From contig JALOCI010000015.1 of NCBI GenBank assembly GCA_023227835.1, positions 1-57,753 of the forward strand: 57,753 nucleotides of DNA, written 5' to 3'. The position numbers and the translations under genes were made by a program. The stretch comes from Bacteroidales bacterium. Its GTDB lineage: Bacteria > Bacteroidota > Bacteroidia > Bacteroidales > UBA932. Position 1 is the first letter of the stretch, and every line of letters begins with the position of its first letter. Shown one piece after another: positions 7,363-16,500 of this stretch. The notes below the pieces were generated by a model. It saw nothing but the letters and a program-made list of their open reading frames with translations, searched no databases and was not told the DNA's origin.

Positions 7363-10300
7363 TGGACGGCCTTTAATCGTACCATATTGGAATTGAAACA
7401 AGATTGGAGAGATGTGCATATTTTGGGATAGTGAGAAGCCTTTAATCGTACCATATTGGAATTGAAACCCTCTAATAGTGAGGAGATGTCACGCCTGATT
7501 TGTCCTTTAATCGTACCATATTGGAATTGAAACGAGGCGGTCTCATAGAGCAGTTCAAGTCCTCTCTTTCCTTTAATCGTACCATATTGGAATTGAAACT
7601 AGCAAGAGGTACGAAATAAGCCGTTGTAGGCAAATTCCTTTAATCGTACCATATTGGAATTGAAACGAATTGATTTCCTATTGCGACACCCTCTATTTCG
7701 GGGACCTTTAATCGTACCATATTGGAATTGAAACGTTCCTTGAAGCGTTTTATCCGTGCTTCATCCTCAGCCTTTAATCGTACCATATTGGAATTGAAAC
7801 TAATTAACATCATCGTTAATCTGCTCCTCGGTAAGCCTTTAATCGTACCATATTGGAATTGAAACTGCGTATCTTGATAATAACGGGATAACTTGTATTC
7901 TCCTTTAATCGTACCATATTGGAATTGAAACGTCTCTCTCTCTGCAGTTTCGATTGCTGATTCGAGTCCTTTAATCGTACCATATTGGAATTGAAACATT
8001 TCTGTGCTGCGATCGCCTTTGAAAATGATAGCCTTTAATCGTACCATATTGGAATTGAAACTTTGCTATATCCCTTAAAACTATGCCATCTACATAAACC
8101 TTTAATCGTACCATATTGGAATTGAAACAATATTGCCATTAAAAAGCCACTTATCATAGCGTACCTTTAATCGTACCATATTGGAATTGAAACTTGGCAA
8201 AGTCGTTGTTATAGTAGCACCACGCAGGACCTTTAATCGTACCATATTGGAATTGAAACATAATCGGATTTTGATATTTGATTTTATATATTTCCTTTAA
8301 TCGTACCATATTGGAATTGAAACTAAGAGGCTTTTTCTTCTGTTGTTATGTGTAGATCCTTTAATCGTACCATATTGGAATTGAAACCATCCGATATGTG
8401 GGAGGAAGCAGTCAACAGATGGGTCCTTTAATCGTACCATATTGGAATTGAAACGAGCAGCCAATAAGGAGGCCGTTATAACATCCACCGCCTTTAATCG
8501 TACCATATTGGAATTGAAACATCCTCCTCCCTTCTCAATGCCAAAGGAACAGCTAAACCTTTAATCGTACCATATTGGAATTGAAACTATACTTTTCAGA
8601 GGCTCAAAACAGGTATTTTCTTGCCTTTAATCGTACCATATTGGAATTGAAACGACGAAGACGGGAGCTGCTCCAAGTCTGCGAAATTGCCTTTAATCGT
8701 ACCATATTGGAATTGAAACAAGGAGGGATAGTTATGAAAAATCTTGAAGATAAACCCCTTTAATCGTACCATATTGGAATTGAAACTCCTCAGGTTGATG
8801 TCAGTCCTCAGTTCCGGCATGCCTTTAATCGTACCATATTGGAATTGAAACTTGGATTGAAGCCAAAACGTATCATGAAGGCCGATTTCCTTTAATCGTA
8901 CCATATTGGAATTGAAACTATGCTGCCTAAAAGTCCCATCTTACTTTAATAATCCTTTAATCGTACCATATTGGAATTGAAACAACTGAAAAAGATAATG
9001 GGATTCCCGGAAGACTATCCTTTAATCGTACCATATTGGAATTGAAACATGATTACTCCGAGTGGGAGCTTATTATCATTGACCTTTAATCGTACCATAT
9101 TGGAATTGAAACCTCAACTGACAATTGCCCTGCTTGTCTGGCTGTTTCCCTTTAATCGTACCATATTGGAATTGAAACACTTCTCCTCAAGTGGCATTTC
9201 GACCTCTTGGATCCTTTAATCGTACCATATTGGAATTGAAACAGGTAAAATCAGAGGACATGGCGAAGAGCCTTAAAGCCTTTAATCGTACCATATTGGA
9301 ATTGAAACATGTTGTAAAGCCTCCAGATATTCCTTTAAGGGACCCTTTAATCGTACCATATTGGAATTGAAACTAATTCGGATTTGCCTTCTCCCATGTC
9401 TTGGGATCCTTTAATCGTACCATATTGGAATTGAAACTTACTTGGATCCTCCTTATTTTAACTCCGATTGTGGCCTTTAATCGTACCATATTGGAATTGA
9501 AACCTCAATGAATGGCCGGATCTTTGCGAGATTTTGCTCCTTTAATCGTACCATATTGGAATTGAAACTTTCCATCTCTTGTCGATTATTTCGGTGTTAA
9601 GACCTTTAATCGTACCATATTGGAATTGAAACTAGTAATATAGTGAAATGAAAATAAGTCAGCAAGGCCTTTAATCGTACCATATTGGAATTGAAACATT
9701 GAAACCTCAAGGGATGAAAAATGGCTTAAGCCCTTTAATCGTACCATATTGGAATTGAAACTGATGCTTATAGTCCAACTGAATCAAAAACCTATATCCT
9801 TTAATCGTACCATATTGGAATTGAAACTTTCTTATTATGGTGGTAAGCAAACGATGCTCAACCTTTAATCGTACCATATTGGAATTGAAACGCTTCAGTC
9901 CTCTGTAGACATGCTGACAAAGAAGAACCTTTAATCGTACCATATTGGAATTGAAACAAGGCATTACAGGCAATGGGCAACAGCGCCATGACCCTTTAAT
10001 CGTACCATATTGGAATTGAAACAGTTCGTACAGAAAATCTACAAGAAAGCGGACTCCCCTTTAATCGTACCATATTGGAATTGAAACTTATTGCCCATTT
10101 CTCCTGAATCACCTGATAGATCCCTTTAATCGTACCATATTGGAATTGAAACATTATTATCTCCGGACGAAACTGCAAGTTCGTTAACCTTTAATCGTAC
10201 CATATTGGAATTGAAACTTCACAACCAGATTTTGAGCTGTCAATCCCTCCAACCCTTTAATCGTACCATATTGGAATTGAAACAACAATATTAGGCAATG

Positions 10301-13300
10301 GTTATACAGGGTTTGGAACCTTTAATCGTACCATATTGGAATTGAAACACATTAGCAAAGAAAACAAGCCCTGAAGATGAAGTGCCTTTAATCGTACCAT
10401 ATTGGAATTGAAACGCCCACGTTGGGGTAGTGGTCGGATGCGTTGCAAGCCTTTAATCGTACCATATTGGAATTGAAACTTGGAGATTTTCAGCCGGGGT
10501 AAACCCTTTTGTCCCCTTTAATCGTACCATATTGGAATTGAAACTAACTTGTTGTTCCAACCCCAATCTTCCCGTTTGTCCTTTAATCGTACCATATTGG
10601 AATTGAAACGAATCCCTTATTTGATTTTGCAGTAAATGTGTTGACCCTTTAATCGTACCATATTGGAATTGAAACGCAATAGCTGCATCGGTGTAACTTT
10701 TAGAATTATTACCTTTAATCGTACCATATTGGAATTGAAACAGGATCTCCTTTGAGTTGATAATAGTCGTCACACCCCTTTAATCGTACCATATTGGAAT
10801 TGAAACTCCTTATACCCGTAGTCAAGTAATGAGATGGAGGCCCTTTAATCGTACCATATTGGAATTGAAACTGTGCAAGGATAAAATTCAAAGATCCAGA
10901 GCATCTGCCTTTAATCGTACCATATTGGAATTGAAACATTCAACATAGCCCTTAAAGACATCCCAAACAATTCCTTTAATCGTACCATATTGGAATTGAA
11001 ACAACAGACACACGCTGAAAATCCACAAAACGACCTATTCCTTTAATCGTACCATATTGGAATTGAAACTTGCCGTAATAAGCGGAAACAAAAACAACTT
11101 GGTGACCTTTAATCGTACCATATTGGAATTGAAACTTCCAACTACTCCTATTGAAATCTTGGCTGTTTTTTCCTTTAATCGTACCATATTGGAATTGAAA
11201 CATCTTGGTAAAGGTGAACTTCAAACCGCTGCATGGTCCTTTAATCGTACCATATTGGAATTGAAACTATACCTGTTATTACTCCGTTTTGACTTTCGAC
11301 CTCCTTTAATCGTACCATATTGGAATTGAAACAAATGAACTATCACCCACTCGATGAATGTCCACTTAATCCTTTAATCGTACCATATTGGAATTGAAAC
11401 TCCGATTTTTCCACATAGAGATACGGACCTTTTCCCCTTTAATCGTACCATATTGGAATTGAAACTTAAAATTTTTCATTATTGTCATCTTCTTCAATTA
11501 TCCTTTAATCGTACCATATTGGAATTGAAACAGGGATGCGGACAGCAGGACATTAGCAAATCATCTGCCTTTAATCGTACCATATTGGAATTGAAACGAT
11601 CAAAGTTTAGCTCTTGATAGAGAAAACTCTATGCCTTTAATCGTACCATATTGGAATTGAAACGTTCTGGTTCGAGAAGGAAGGGAAGACCCTTGACGGC
11701 CCTTTAATCGTACCATATTGGAATTGAAACAGGATATTCAGTCTTTTCTTGACATTACCGTATCCCTTTAATCGTACCATATTGGAATTGAAACTCCTTA
11801 AGTAATGGCCTCTGTTCCTTGCCTCTTAGCCTTTAATCGTACCATATTGGAATTGAAACAGGTTGTCAAAAGTGCGCTGAAAACATCATCTGCAGCCTTT
11901 AATCGTACCATATTGGAATTGAAACTTCTTCTTGTTTTCTTCTATTCTCTCTGCTTGCTGCCTTTAATCGTACCATATTGGAATTGAAACTTCCCGAACT
12001 TGGGGCTGTGGAGTTTACAGATGATGCCTTTAATCGTACCATATTGGAATTGAAACAAGACGGAGGCAGGGTTGAGAGATACTTTAACCTTGCCTTTAAT
12101 CGTACCATATTGGAATTGAAACTATCTTATTGAAGCATCGGCAAAACGGGACTCAATGCCTTTAATCGTACCATATTGGAATTGAAACGACAGAATTCAG
12201 ATTGAAAACGTAGAGGAGTTCATGCCTTTAATCGTACCATATTGGAATTGAAACGAGTTTAGTCATTTTGGAGCACGATACCCTGATGCTCCTTTAATCG
12301 TACCATATTGGAATTGAAACATTGATGTACTCAGACTTCGGTTCTACCGTCACCTCCTTTAATCGTACCATATTGGAATTGAAACATTCGGTTCATTCAA
12401 GGGCTTACGAGAAGGGGTTGAAGCCTTTAATCGTACCATATTGGAATTGAAACCGCTTACAGGTTGTATTCTTAGAAAAAACTGGTTTCCTTTAATCGTA
12501 CCATATTGGAATTGAAACTATTGCGCTCATACGGTTCAAAGACCTATCAGACACCTTTAATCGTACCATATTGGAATTGAAACAAGCGATCCTTGTACTT
12601 TTCCTTGAAAAGCTCAAACCTTTAATCGTACCATATTGGAATTGAAACATGTTCAATACAGCATCCTCACCTAGATCCTCACGCACCTTTAATCGTACCA
12701 TATTGGAATTGAAACTATTGGGTTTCAGCATCTCTCCCTCACCAGTTAACCTTTAATCGTACCATATTGGAATTGAAACCATCTGAACCAACACACCCCC
12801 TAACTATCTGACCCCTTTAATCGTACCATATTGGAATTGAAACGGGAAATCGAACTCTACATATATGATGCTATATACCCTTTAATCGTACCATATTGGA
12901 ATTGAAACGACTATGCCAGCAAGTCGAAACCCCCGTAAAGGGGCCTTTAATCGTACCATATTGGAATTGAAACACGATTCAGAGGCTAAGACTTAATGTT
13001 AGCCCACCTCCTTTAATCGTACCATATTGGAATTGAAACAATTTAGGGTCATACCTCAACATTCCGCTCTTCAAACCTTTAATCGTACCATATTGGAATT
13101 GAAACTAGTAAACCCCCATGAGAGGGTAGAGAAGGTAAAACCTTTAATCGTACCATATTGGAATTGAAACATAACATCGTATTCAATATCCGCTCTCATT
13201 CTGTGCCTTTAATCGTACCATATTGGAATTGAAACGTAACTGGGTTAGCTTTCTTCCTTTCTGGAGGTGCTCCTTTAATCGTACCATATTGGAATTGAAA

Positions 13301-13629
13301 CGAAACTGCATCTATGTTGTGAAACGAACTATAAGGCCCTTTAATCGTACCATATTGGAATTGAAACGTCCAAAATACCCTTAGGAGTATCATTGAGTAT
13401 CTCCTTTAATCGTACCATATTGGAATTGAAACAAAAAACGCCAAAGTACTTCTTAATTCCTGGATCACCTTTAATCGTACCATATTGGAATTGAAACCGG
13501 AAACGTATTTTCTCCTTCATGGCCTCTGACTCCCCTTTAATCGTACCATATTGGAATTGAAACATATTCTGTGATATCTTTATTCCGTACCACTTGTTCC
13601 CTTTAATCGTACCATATTGGAATTGAAAC

Positions 13630-13934
13630 GATTATAAGCCTTGTCGTAACCCTTGAACGTGAATTACCTTTAATCGTACCATATTGGAATTGAAACTATA
13701 TTTTTTCTCATTTTTTGAAACATCTCTTTGTTTCCTTTAATCGTACCATATTGGAATTGAAACTTGTCTTCTTCTATTTCTTCTGCTTCAACCTCCTGGA
13801 CCTTTAATCGTACCATATTGGAATTGAAACTTGTCTTCTTCTATTTCTTCTGCTTCAACCTCCTGGACCTTTAATCGTACCATATTGGAATTGAAACGAT
13901 TATAAGCCTTGTCGTAACCCTTGAACGTGAATTA
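13630..13934 (+). repeat. Duplicated spacers in order A-B-C-C-A
   Basis: Spacer A (GATTATAAGCCTTGTC...) is at 13630-13666 and again, identical, at 13898-13934. Spacer C (TTGTCTTCTTCTATTT...) is at 13764-13800 and again at 13831-13867. Spacer B (13697-13733) is single. The C-C copies are adjacent and the A copies flank the block. This points to recombination between repeats, not fresh acquisition, because it lies far from the leader. Confidence 0.95.
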
Positions 13935-14402
13935 CCTTTAATCGTACCATATTGGAATTGAAACTTCTTTATCCTGTGATGGTTGAGGATCATGCATGCC
14001 GACCTTTAATCGTACCATATTGGAATTGAAACTATTCTGCTAGGGGAGATTTACAACCGCTCACACGCAACCTTTAATCGTACCATATTGGAATTGAAAC
14101 TACCAGATAGGAACATCATCAGGGTAGTCCTTGTAACCTTTAATCGTACCATATTGGAATTGAAACTCCTTCCGGTGTGTTTTCATTATTCATAGTGTAA
14201 TACATTTAATCGTACCATATTGGAATTGAAACTTCTGTACTGCCTTCAGCCAGCTTATTGCGCGGTCATACCTTTAATCGTACCATATTGGAATTGAAAC
14301 AACAAAGGTGCAGTCGTTGATGGCTATTACCATTGGCCTTTAATCGTACCATATTGGAATTGAAACGTGTTTGAGAGAGAGAATTCCAGACGGCAATCTG
14401 AG

Positions 14403-14432
14403 CTCTTGATCATACCATACAGGAAAAGTAAT
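14403..14432 (+). repeat. Degenerate terminal CRISPR repeat
   Basis: It aligns without gaps to the repeat with about 20 of 30 matches, including the core TCNTACCATA, and lies 66 bp after the previous repeat start, the normal period. A 36-bp final spacer (14367-14402) separates them. Decay of the last repeat is usual at the end away from the leader. Confidence 0.8.
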
Positions 14433-14570
14433 ATGATTGAATATAAATAAAAAACAGCATGGACTTCTCTATTAATTACTCTTATTTTTCTAATTCATTG
14501 AATTAATATATTGTGAAAATCCTGCAAGTCATCTCTTTGTTTTATACTATTTTTGATTAATATCTATATA

Positions 14571-14589
14571 TTAGAAAAATAAGTGCCAC
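14571..14589 (+). repeat. 19-bp motif, copy 1
   Basis: TTAGAAAAATAAGTGCCAC differs by one base from the form at 20572-20590. It directly precedes the first 200-bp element. Confidence 0.7.
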
Positions 14590-14597
14590 TAAAATTA

Positions 14598-14797
14598 CTT
14601 TTCAGCTCCGGAATCACTCTGGGGGTGAGGGGGGCGTTGGGGGCAAGGCGAGGGGTTGCGCCGACAGCATTTATTAGCAAAATGCGTCTGTTTGAGCCGA
14701 AGGCGAGTTAGCATTTTGATTGGAAATACTTAGGCAAGCAACAGCCTTGCCCCCACTGCCCCCCTCACCCCAGAGTGATCCGCATTCTCCTGAAAAG
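14598..14797. repeat. 200-bp GC-rich self-complementary element, copy 1
   Basis: The element begins CTTTTCAGCTCC and ends CTCCTGAAAAG. Its outer 60 or so bases are inverted repeats: the left arm with CACTCTGGGGGTGAGGGGGG pairs with the right arm CCCCCCTCACCCCAGAGTG, and GGGGGCAAGGC pairs with GCCTTGCCCCC. The centre has a smaller dyad (CAAAATGC / GCATTTTG). A second copy at 16292-16492 is about 94% identical and in the same orientation. It has no coding capacity. It behaves like a MITE or other small hairpin element, or it may encode a structured RNA; the sequence alone does not decide. Confidence 0.85.
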
Positions 14798-14810
14798 AGC
14801 ACATTTTTAC

Positions 14811-14845
14811 GAACTGATTTTAGGATTTTTTACTAAATCCAGTTC
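14811..14845. promoter_or_regulatory. Diverged operator-like dyad, distal copy
   Basis: GAACTG...TTTAG and CTAAA...CAGTTC form an inverted repeat over 35 bp. It aligns without gaps to the dyad at 14957-14991 with about three quarters of bases identical. Its upstream promoter octamer is degenerate (CATTTTTA), so it is probably a leftover duplicate or an auxiliary site. Confidence 0.55.
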
Positions 14846-14914
14846 AAACACTCTTAATAATCAGTTGCATATTATTGTCTTACTGCTTATTACAAAACCT
14901 TCAAAAATTGTTGA

Positions 14915-14933
14915 TTAGAAAAATCTGTGCCAT
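14915..14933 (+). repeat. 19-bp motif, diverged copy 2
   Basis: TTAGAAAAATCTGTGCCAT is a diverged copy of the motif. It lies about where the -33 element of the antitoxin promoter should be. Confidence 0.55.
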
Positions 14934-14947
14934 ATAAAATAATTTAC

Positions 14948-14955
14948 TAATTTTG
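14948..14955 (+). promoter_or_regulatory. Candidate promoter of the abiE operon
   Basis: TAATTTTG fits the -7 consensus TAnnTTTG. Transcription would start near 14962, inside the dyad at 14955-14993. TCTG about 20 bp upstream is a weak -33 match. Confidence 0.5.
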
Positions 14956-14993
14956 TGAACTGATATTAGTATTCATTACTATTTCTGGTTCAC
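14955..14993. promoter_or_regulatory. Probable operator of the abiE operon
   Basis: Two nested inverted repeats share one centre: GTGAAC-N6-TAGTA-N5-TACTA-N6-GTTCAC. The 39-bp site ends 2 bp before the antitoxin ATG and covers the predicted transcription start. AbiEi antitoxins are known to repress their own promoter by binding inverted repeats, so this is the natural candidate site. The dyad is seen; its use by this protein is inference. Confidence 0.65.
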
Positions 14994-14995
14994 AT

Positions 14996-15565
14996 ATGAA
15001 AAGAAGTGATTTTATAATTGATATATATAAAGATAAGCGCACTGTCTATAAAACGTCTGATATTGCAATGCTTTTCGCACAAGATAATATAAATTTTCTT
15101 AGCGATCGCTTAAATTATTACGTACACACTGACAGGCTTTTAAATCCTCGCAAAGGCATTTATGCTAAGGACGGATTCGATCCTCTGGAGCTTGCAAATA
15201 TCCTTTATACTCCTTCATATATTTCGTTGGAATATGTTTTACAACGGTCCGGAATTGTTTTTCAATATGACTCAAGTTACACAAGCGTAAGCTACCTTTC
15301 TCGAAATATCGAGATAAATAGAAATATTTTTAATTACCGTAGAATTAAGGAAAACATTTTGATGGATACTACAGGAATAATCAGAAATAATAATATCAAT
15401 ATTGCAACTCCTGAAAGGGCTTTTCTTGACATTCTCTATCTCAACAAAGATTTCTATGTTGATAATATCAAGCCTCTTGATAAACGTTTAATAGAAAGTA
15501 TTCTACCGATATATAGATCTGTGGCATTGGAAAAAAGAGTTACAAAATTTATTCAAAATGGTTGA
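14996..15565 (+). CDS. AbiEi-family antitoxin / transcriptional autoregulator
   Basis: The 189-residue protein precedes and overlaps by 8 bp an AbiEii-type nucleotidyltransferase, the standard order of type IV AbiE toxin-antitoxin operons. The N-terminal ~70 residues look like the winged-helix domain of the family (TSDIAMLFAQ...DRLLNPRKGIYAK, with the characteristic KGIYAK wing). The remainder (SYISLEYVLQRSGIVFQ, and TPERAFLDILYL at about 140) matches the C-terminal domain, where TPERA is common. It would neutralise the toxin and repress its own promoter through the dyad just upstream. The gene is much more AT-rich than most of the window, and it sits between two copies of a repeated element, so transfer is likely. 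Confidence 0.85.
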   Translation: MKRSDFIIDIYKDKRTVYKTSDIAMLFAQDNINFLSDRLNYYVHTDRLLNPRKGIYAKDGFDPLELANILYTPSYISLEYVLQRSGIVFQYDSSYTSVSYLSRNIEINRNIFNYRRIKENILMDTTGIIRNNNINIATPERAFLDILYLNKDFYVDNIKPLDKRLIESILPIYRSVALEKRVTKFIQNG

Positions 15566-16286
15566 CATTAACAAACATAAATTCTTCCTTTTTAAAATCT
15601 TGAAAGATATATATGAGGATAAAGAGTTGGGCGGCATTCTTGGGTTCAAGGGTGGCAGCGCTTTGATGTTTTTTTATGATCTTCCTCGGTTTTCTGTAGA
15701 CCTGGATTTCAACCTATTAAAGCCGGAAAAAGAGGATAAGGTTTATGAGAAAGTCAAAAGAATTATACAAAAACATGGAACAATCCATAATGAGGCAAAA
15801 AAATTCTACGGAATTATCTGTATTTTGGATTATGGTATGGGAGAGAGAAAATTGAAGGTCGAAATATCAAATCGCGGTTATAATGATGTTTACGAGATTA
15901 AAAATCTTTTAGGAATAAATGTGCAAGTTATGACTGCACCATATATGTTTTCTCATAAACTCTGTGCATTGCTTGATCGCACAGCTATCACAAACAGAGA
16001 CATTTTTGACTGTTGGTTTTTCATGAATAATAATACTCCACTGAATCAAGACATAATTGAGGCTCGTATGAAAATGTCTCTATCTGATTATCTCCAAAAA
16101 TGTATTGACATGTTAGAAGGAATGAGTGATAAGGGAATGTTGAATGGTCTTGGAGAACTGATAGATGATGAAATGAAAAGGTTTGTACGTACAAAGCTTA
16201 GAACAGAGACTATAACTCTTTTGAAGTTCTACAAGCAGTACCCGATTATGTGTGGCACTGATTTTTCTAAAAATCAGTGCCACTAA
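15558..16286 (+). CDS. AbiEii-family nucleotidyltransferase toxin
   Basis: This 242-residue protein carries the nucleotidyltransferase signature of AbiEii/DUF1814 toxins: GGSAL near residue 33 followed by RFSVDLDFNL at 44-53, whose Asp pair binds metal. Known members attach nucleotides to RNA targets, causing reversible growth arrest that can abort phage infection. Lys/Asp motifs of the C-terminal half (SHKLCALLDR, NRDIFDCWF) are also typical. The last residues (CGTDFSKNQCH) are encoded by a 32-bp perfect dyad that contains two inverted copies of the 19-bp motif, so the natural C-terminus was probably replaced or extended when that sequence arrived. The catalytic core looks intact. Confidence 0.87.
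   Translation: MVDINKHKFFLFKILKDIYEDKELGGILGFKGGSALMFFYDLPRFSVDLDFNLLKPEKEDKVYEKVKRIIQKHGTIHNEAKKFYGIICILDYGMGERKLKVEISNRGYNDVYEIKNLLGINVQVMTAPYMFSHKLCALLDRTAITNRDIFDCWFFMNNNTPLNQDIIEARMKMSLSDYLQKCIDMLEGMSDKGMLNGLGELIDDEMKRFVRTKLRTETITLLKFYKQYPIMCGTDFSKNQCH
16252..16283. repeat. Perfect dyad made of two inverted 19-bp motifs
   Basis: GTGGCACTGATTTTT, a 2-nt gap, then its exact reverse complement. The left half reads as the motif on the minus strand, the right half as the motif on the plus strand. It overlaps the 3' end of the toxin gene, could form a terminator-like hairpin, and leads directly into element copy 2. Confidence 0.85.
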
Positions 16287-16291
16287 TATTT

Positions 16292-16492
16292 CTTTTCAGC
16301 TCCGGAATCACTCTGGGAGTGAAGGGGGCGTTGGGGGCAAGGCGAGGGGTTGCGCCGACAGCATTTATTAGCAAAATGCGTCTGTCTGAGCCGAAGGCGA
16401 GTTAGCATTTTGATTTGAAATGCTTAGGCAAGCAACAGCCTTGCCCCCACTGCCCTACGACCCCCCAGAGTGATCCGCATTCTCCTGAAAAG
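16292..16492. repeat. 200-bp GC-rich self-complementary element, copy 2
   Basis: This is the same element and orientation as the copy at 14598-14797, with about a dozen differences, mostly in the outer arms (the right arm reads GCCCTACGACCCCCC, not GCCCCCCTCACCCC). It fills the gap between the toxin gene and the convergent transglutaminase-like gene. The shared left flank (AGTGCCACTAA) shows that motif and element travelled together. Confidence 0.85.
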
Positions 16493-16500
16493 AGCTATTA

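Larger units (their letters stand above)
7147..7369 (+). promoter_or_regulatory. CRISPR leader region
   Basis: This 223-bp gene-free stretch lies between cas2 and the first repeat, on the side where a leader is expected for a repeat ending in GAAAC. It holds a small GC-rich dyad at about 7193-7211, an AT-rich middle with the perfect dyad ATTGAA-ATTCAAT around 7226-7239, a strong terminator-like hairpin at 7322-7346, and a promoter-like octamer at 7355-7362. No open reading frame of note is present. Function as leader is inferred from position; the opposite end of the array has the degenerate repeat, which agrees. Confidence 0.75.
7370..14432 (+). CRISPR. CRISPR array, about 107 spacers, 30-bp repeats
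   Basis: A 30-bp repeat (starts CCTTTAATCGTACC, ends GGAATTGAAAC) recurs every 64-69 bp. I counted 107 near-identical copies from 7370 to 14366 and a degenerate copy at 14403-14432. Spacers are 35-39 bp. The ATTGAAAC end is typical of subtype I-B repeats, where it becomes the 5' handle of the crRNA. Orientation is + : the leader and cas2 are on the left and the decayed repeat is on the right. Repeats are almost invariant over 7 kb; the only substitution I noticed in an internal copy is C to A at position 2 of the repeat at 14203-14232. Long open frames inside the array are artefacts of the repeat lacking stop codons in some frames. At least two spacers occur twice. Confidence 0.99.
14433..14995. 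other. Gene-free region between the CRISPR array and the AbiE module
   Basis: No gene is seen here. The first ~140 bp are AT-rich without clear signal. Then come, in order: a 19-bp motif (14571-14589), the 200-bp GC-rich self-complementary element (14598-14797), a 35-bp dyad (14811-14845), a second motif copy (14915-14933), a promoter-like octamer (14948-14955) and a second dyad next to the antitoxin start (14955-14993). The order motif - dyad occurs twice, so this looks like a tandem duplication of the antitoxin promoter, with the GC-rich element inserted in the first copy. Confidence 0.7.

Noticed and set aside
12909..12944. Spacer sharing GACTATGCCAGC with cas7 (near 2748), a possible self-targeting spacer
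   Set aside because: The identity covers only about 12 bases of a 36-bp spacer and breaks down on both sides; it is compatible with chance.
7640..13565. Many open frames of 60-135 codons within the array, with repeated peptides such as FNSNMVRLK and FQFQYGTIKG
   Set aside because: The CRISPR repeat lacks stop codons in several frames, so it encodes the same nonapeptides again and again; these are not genes.
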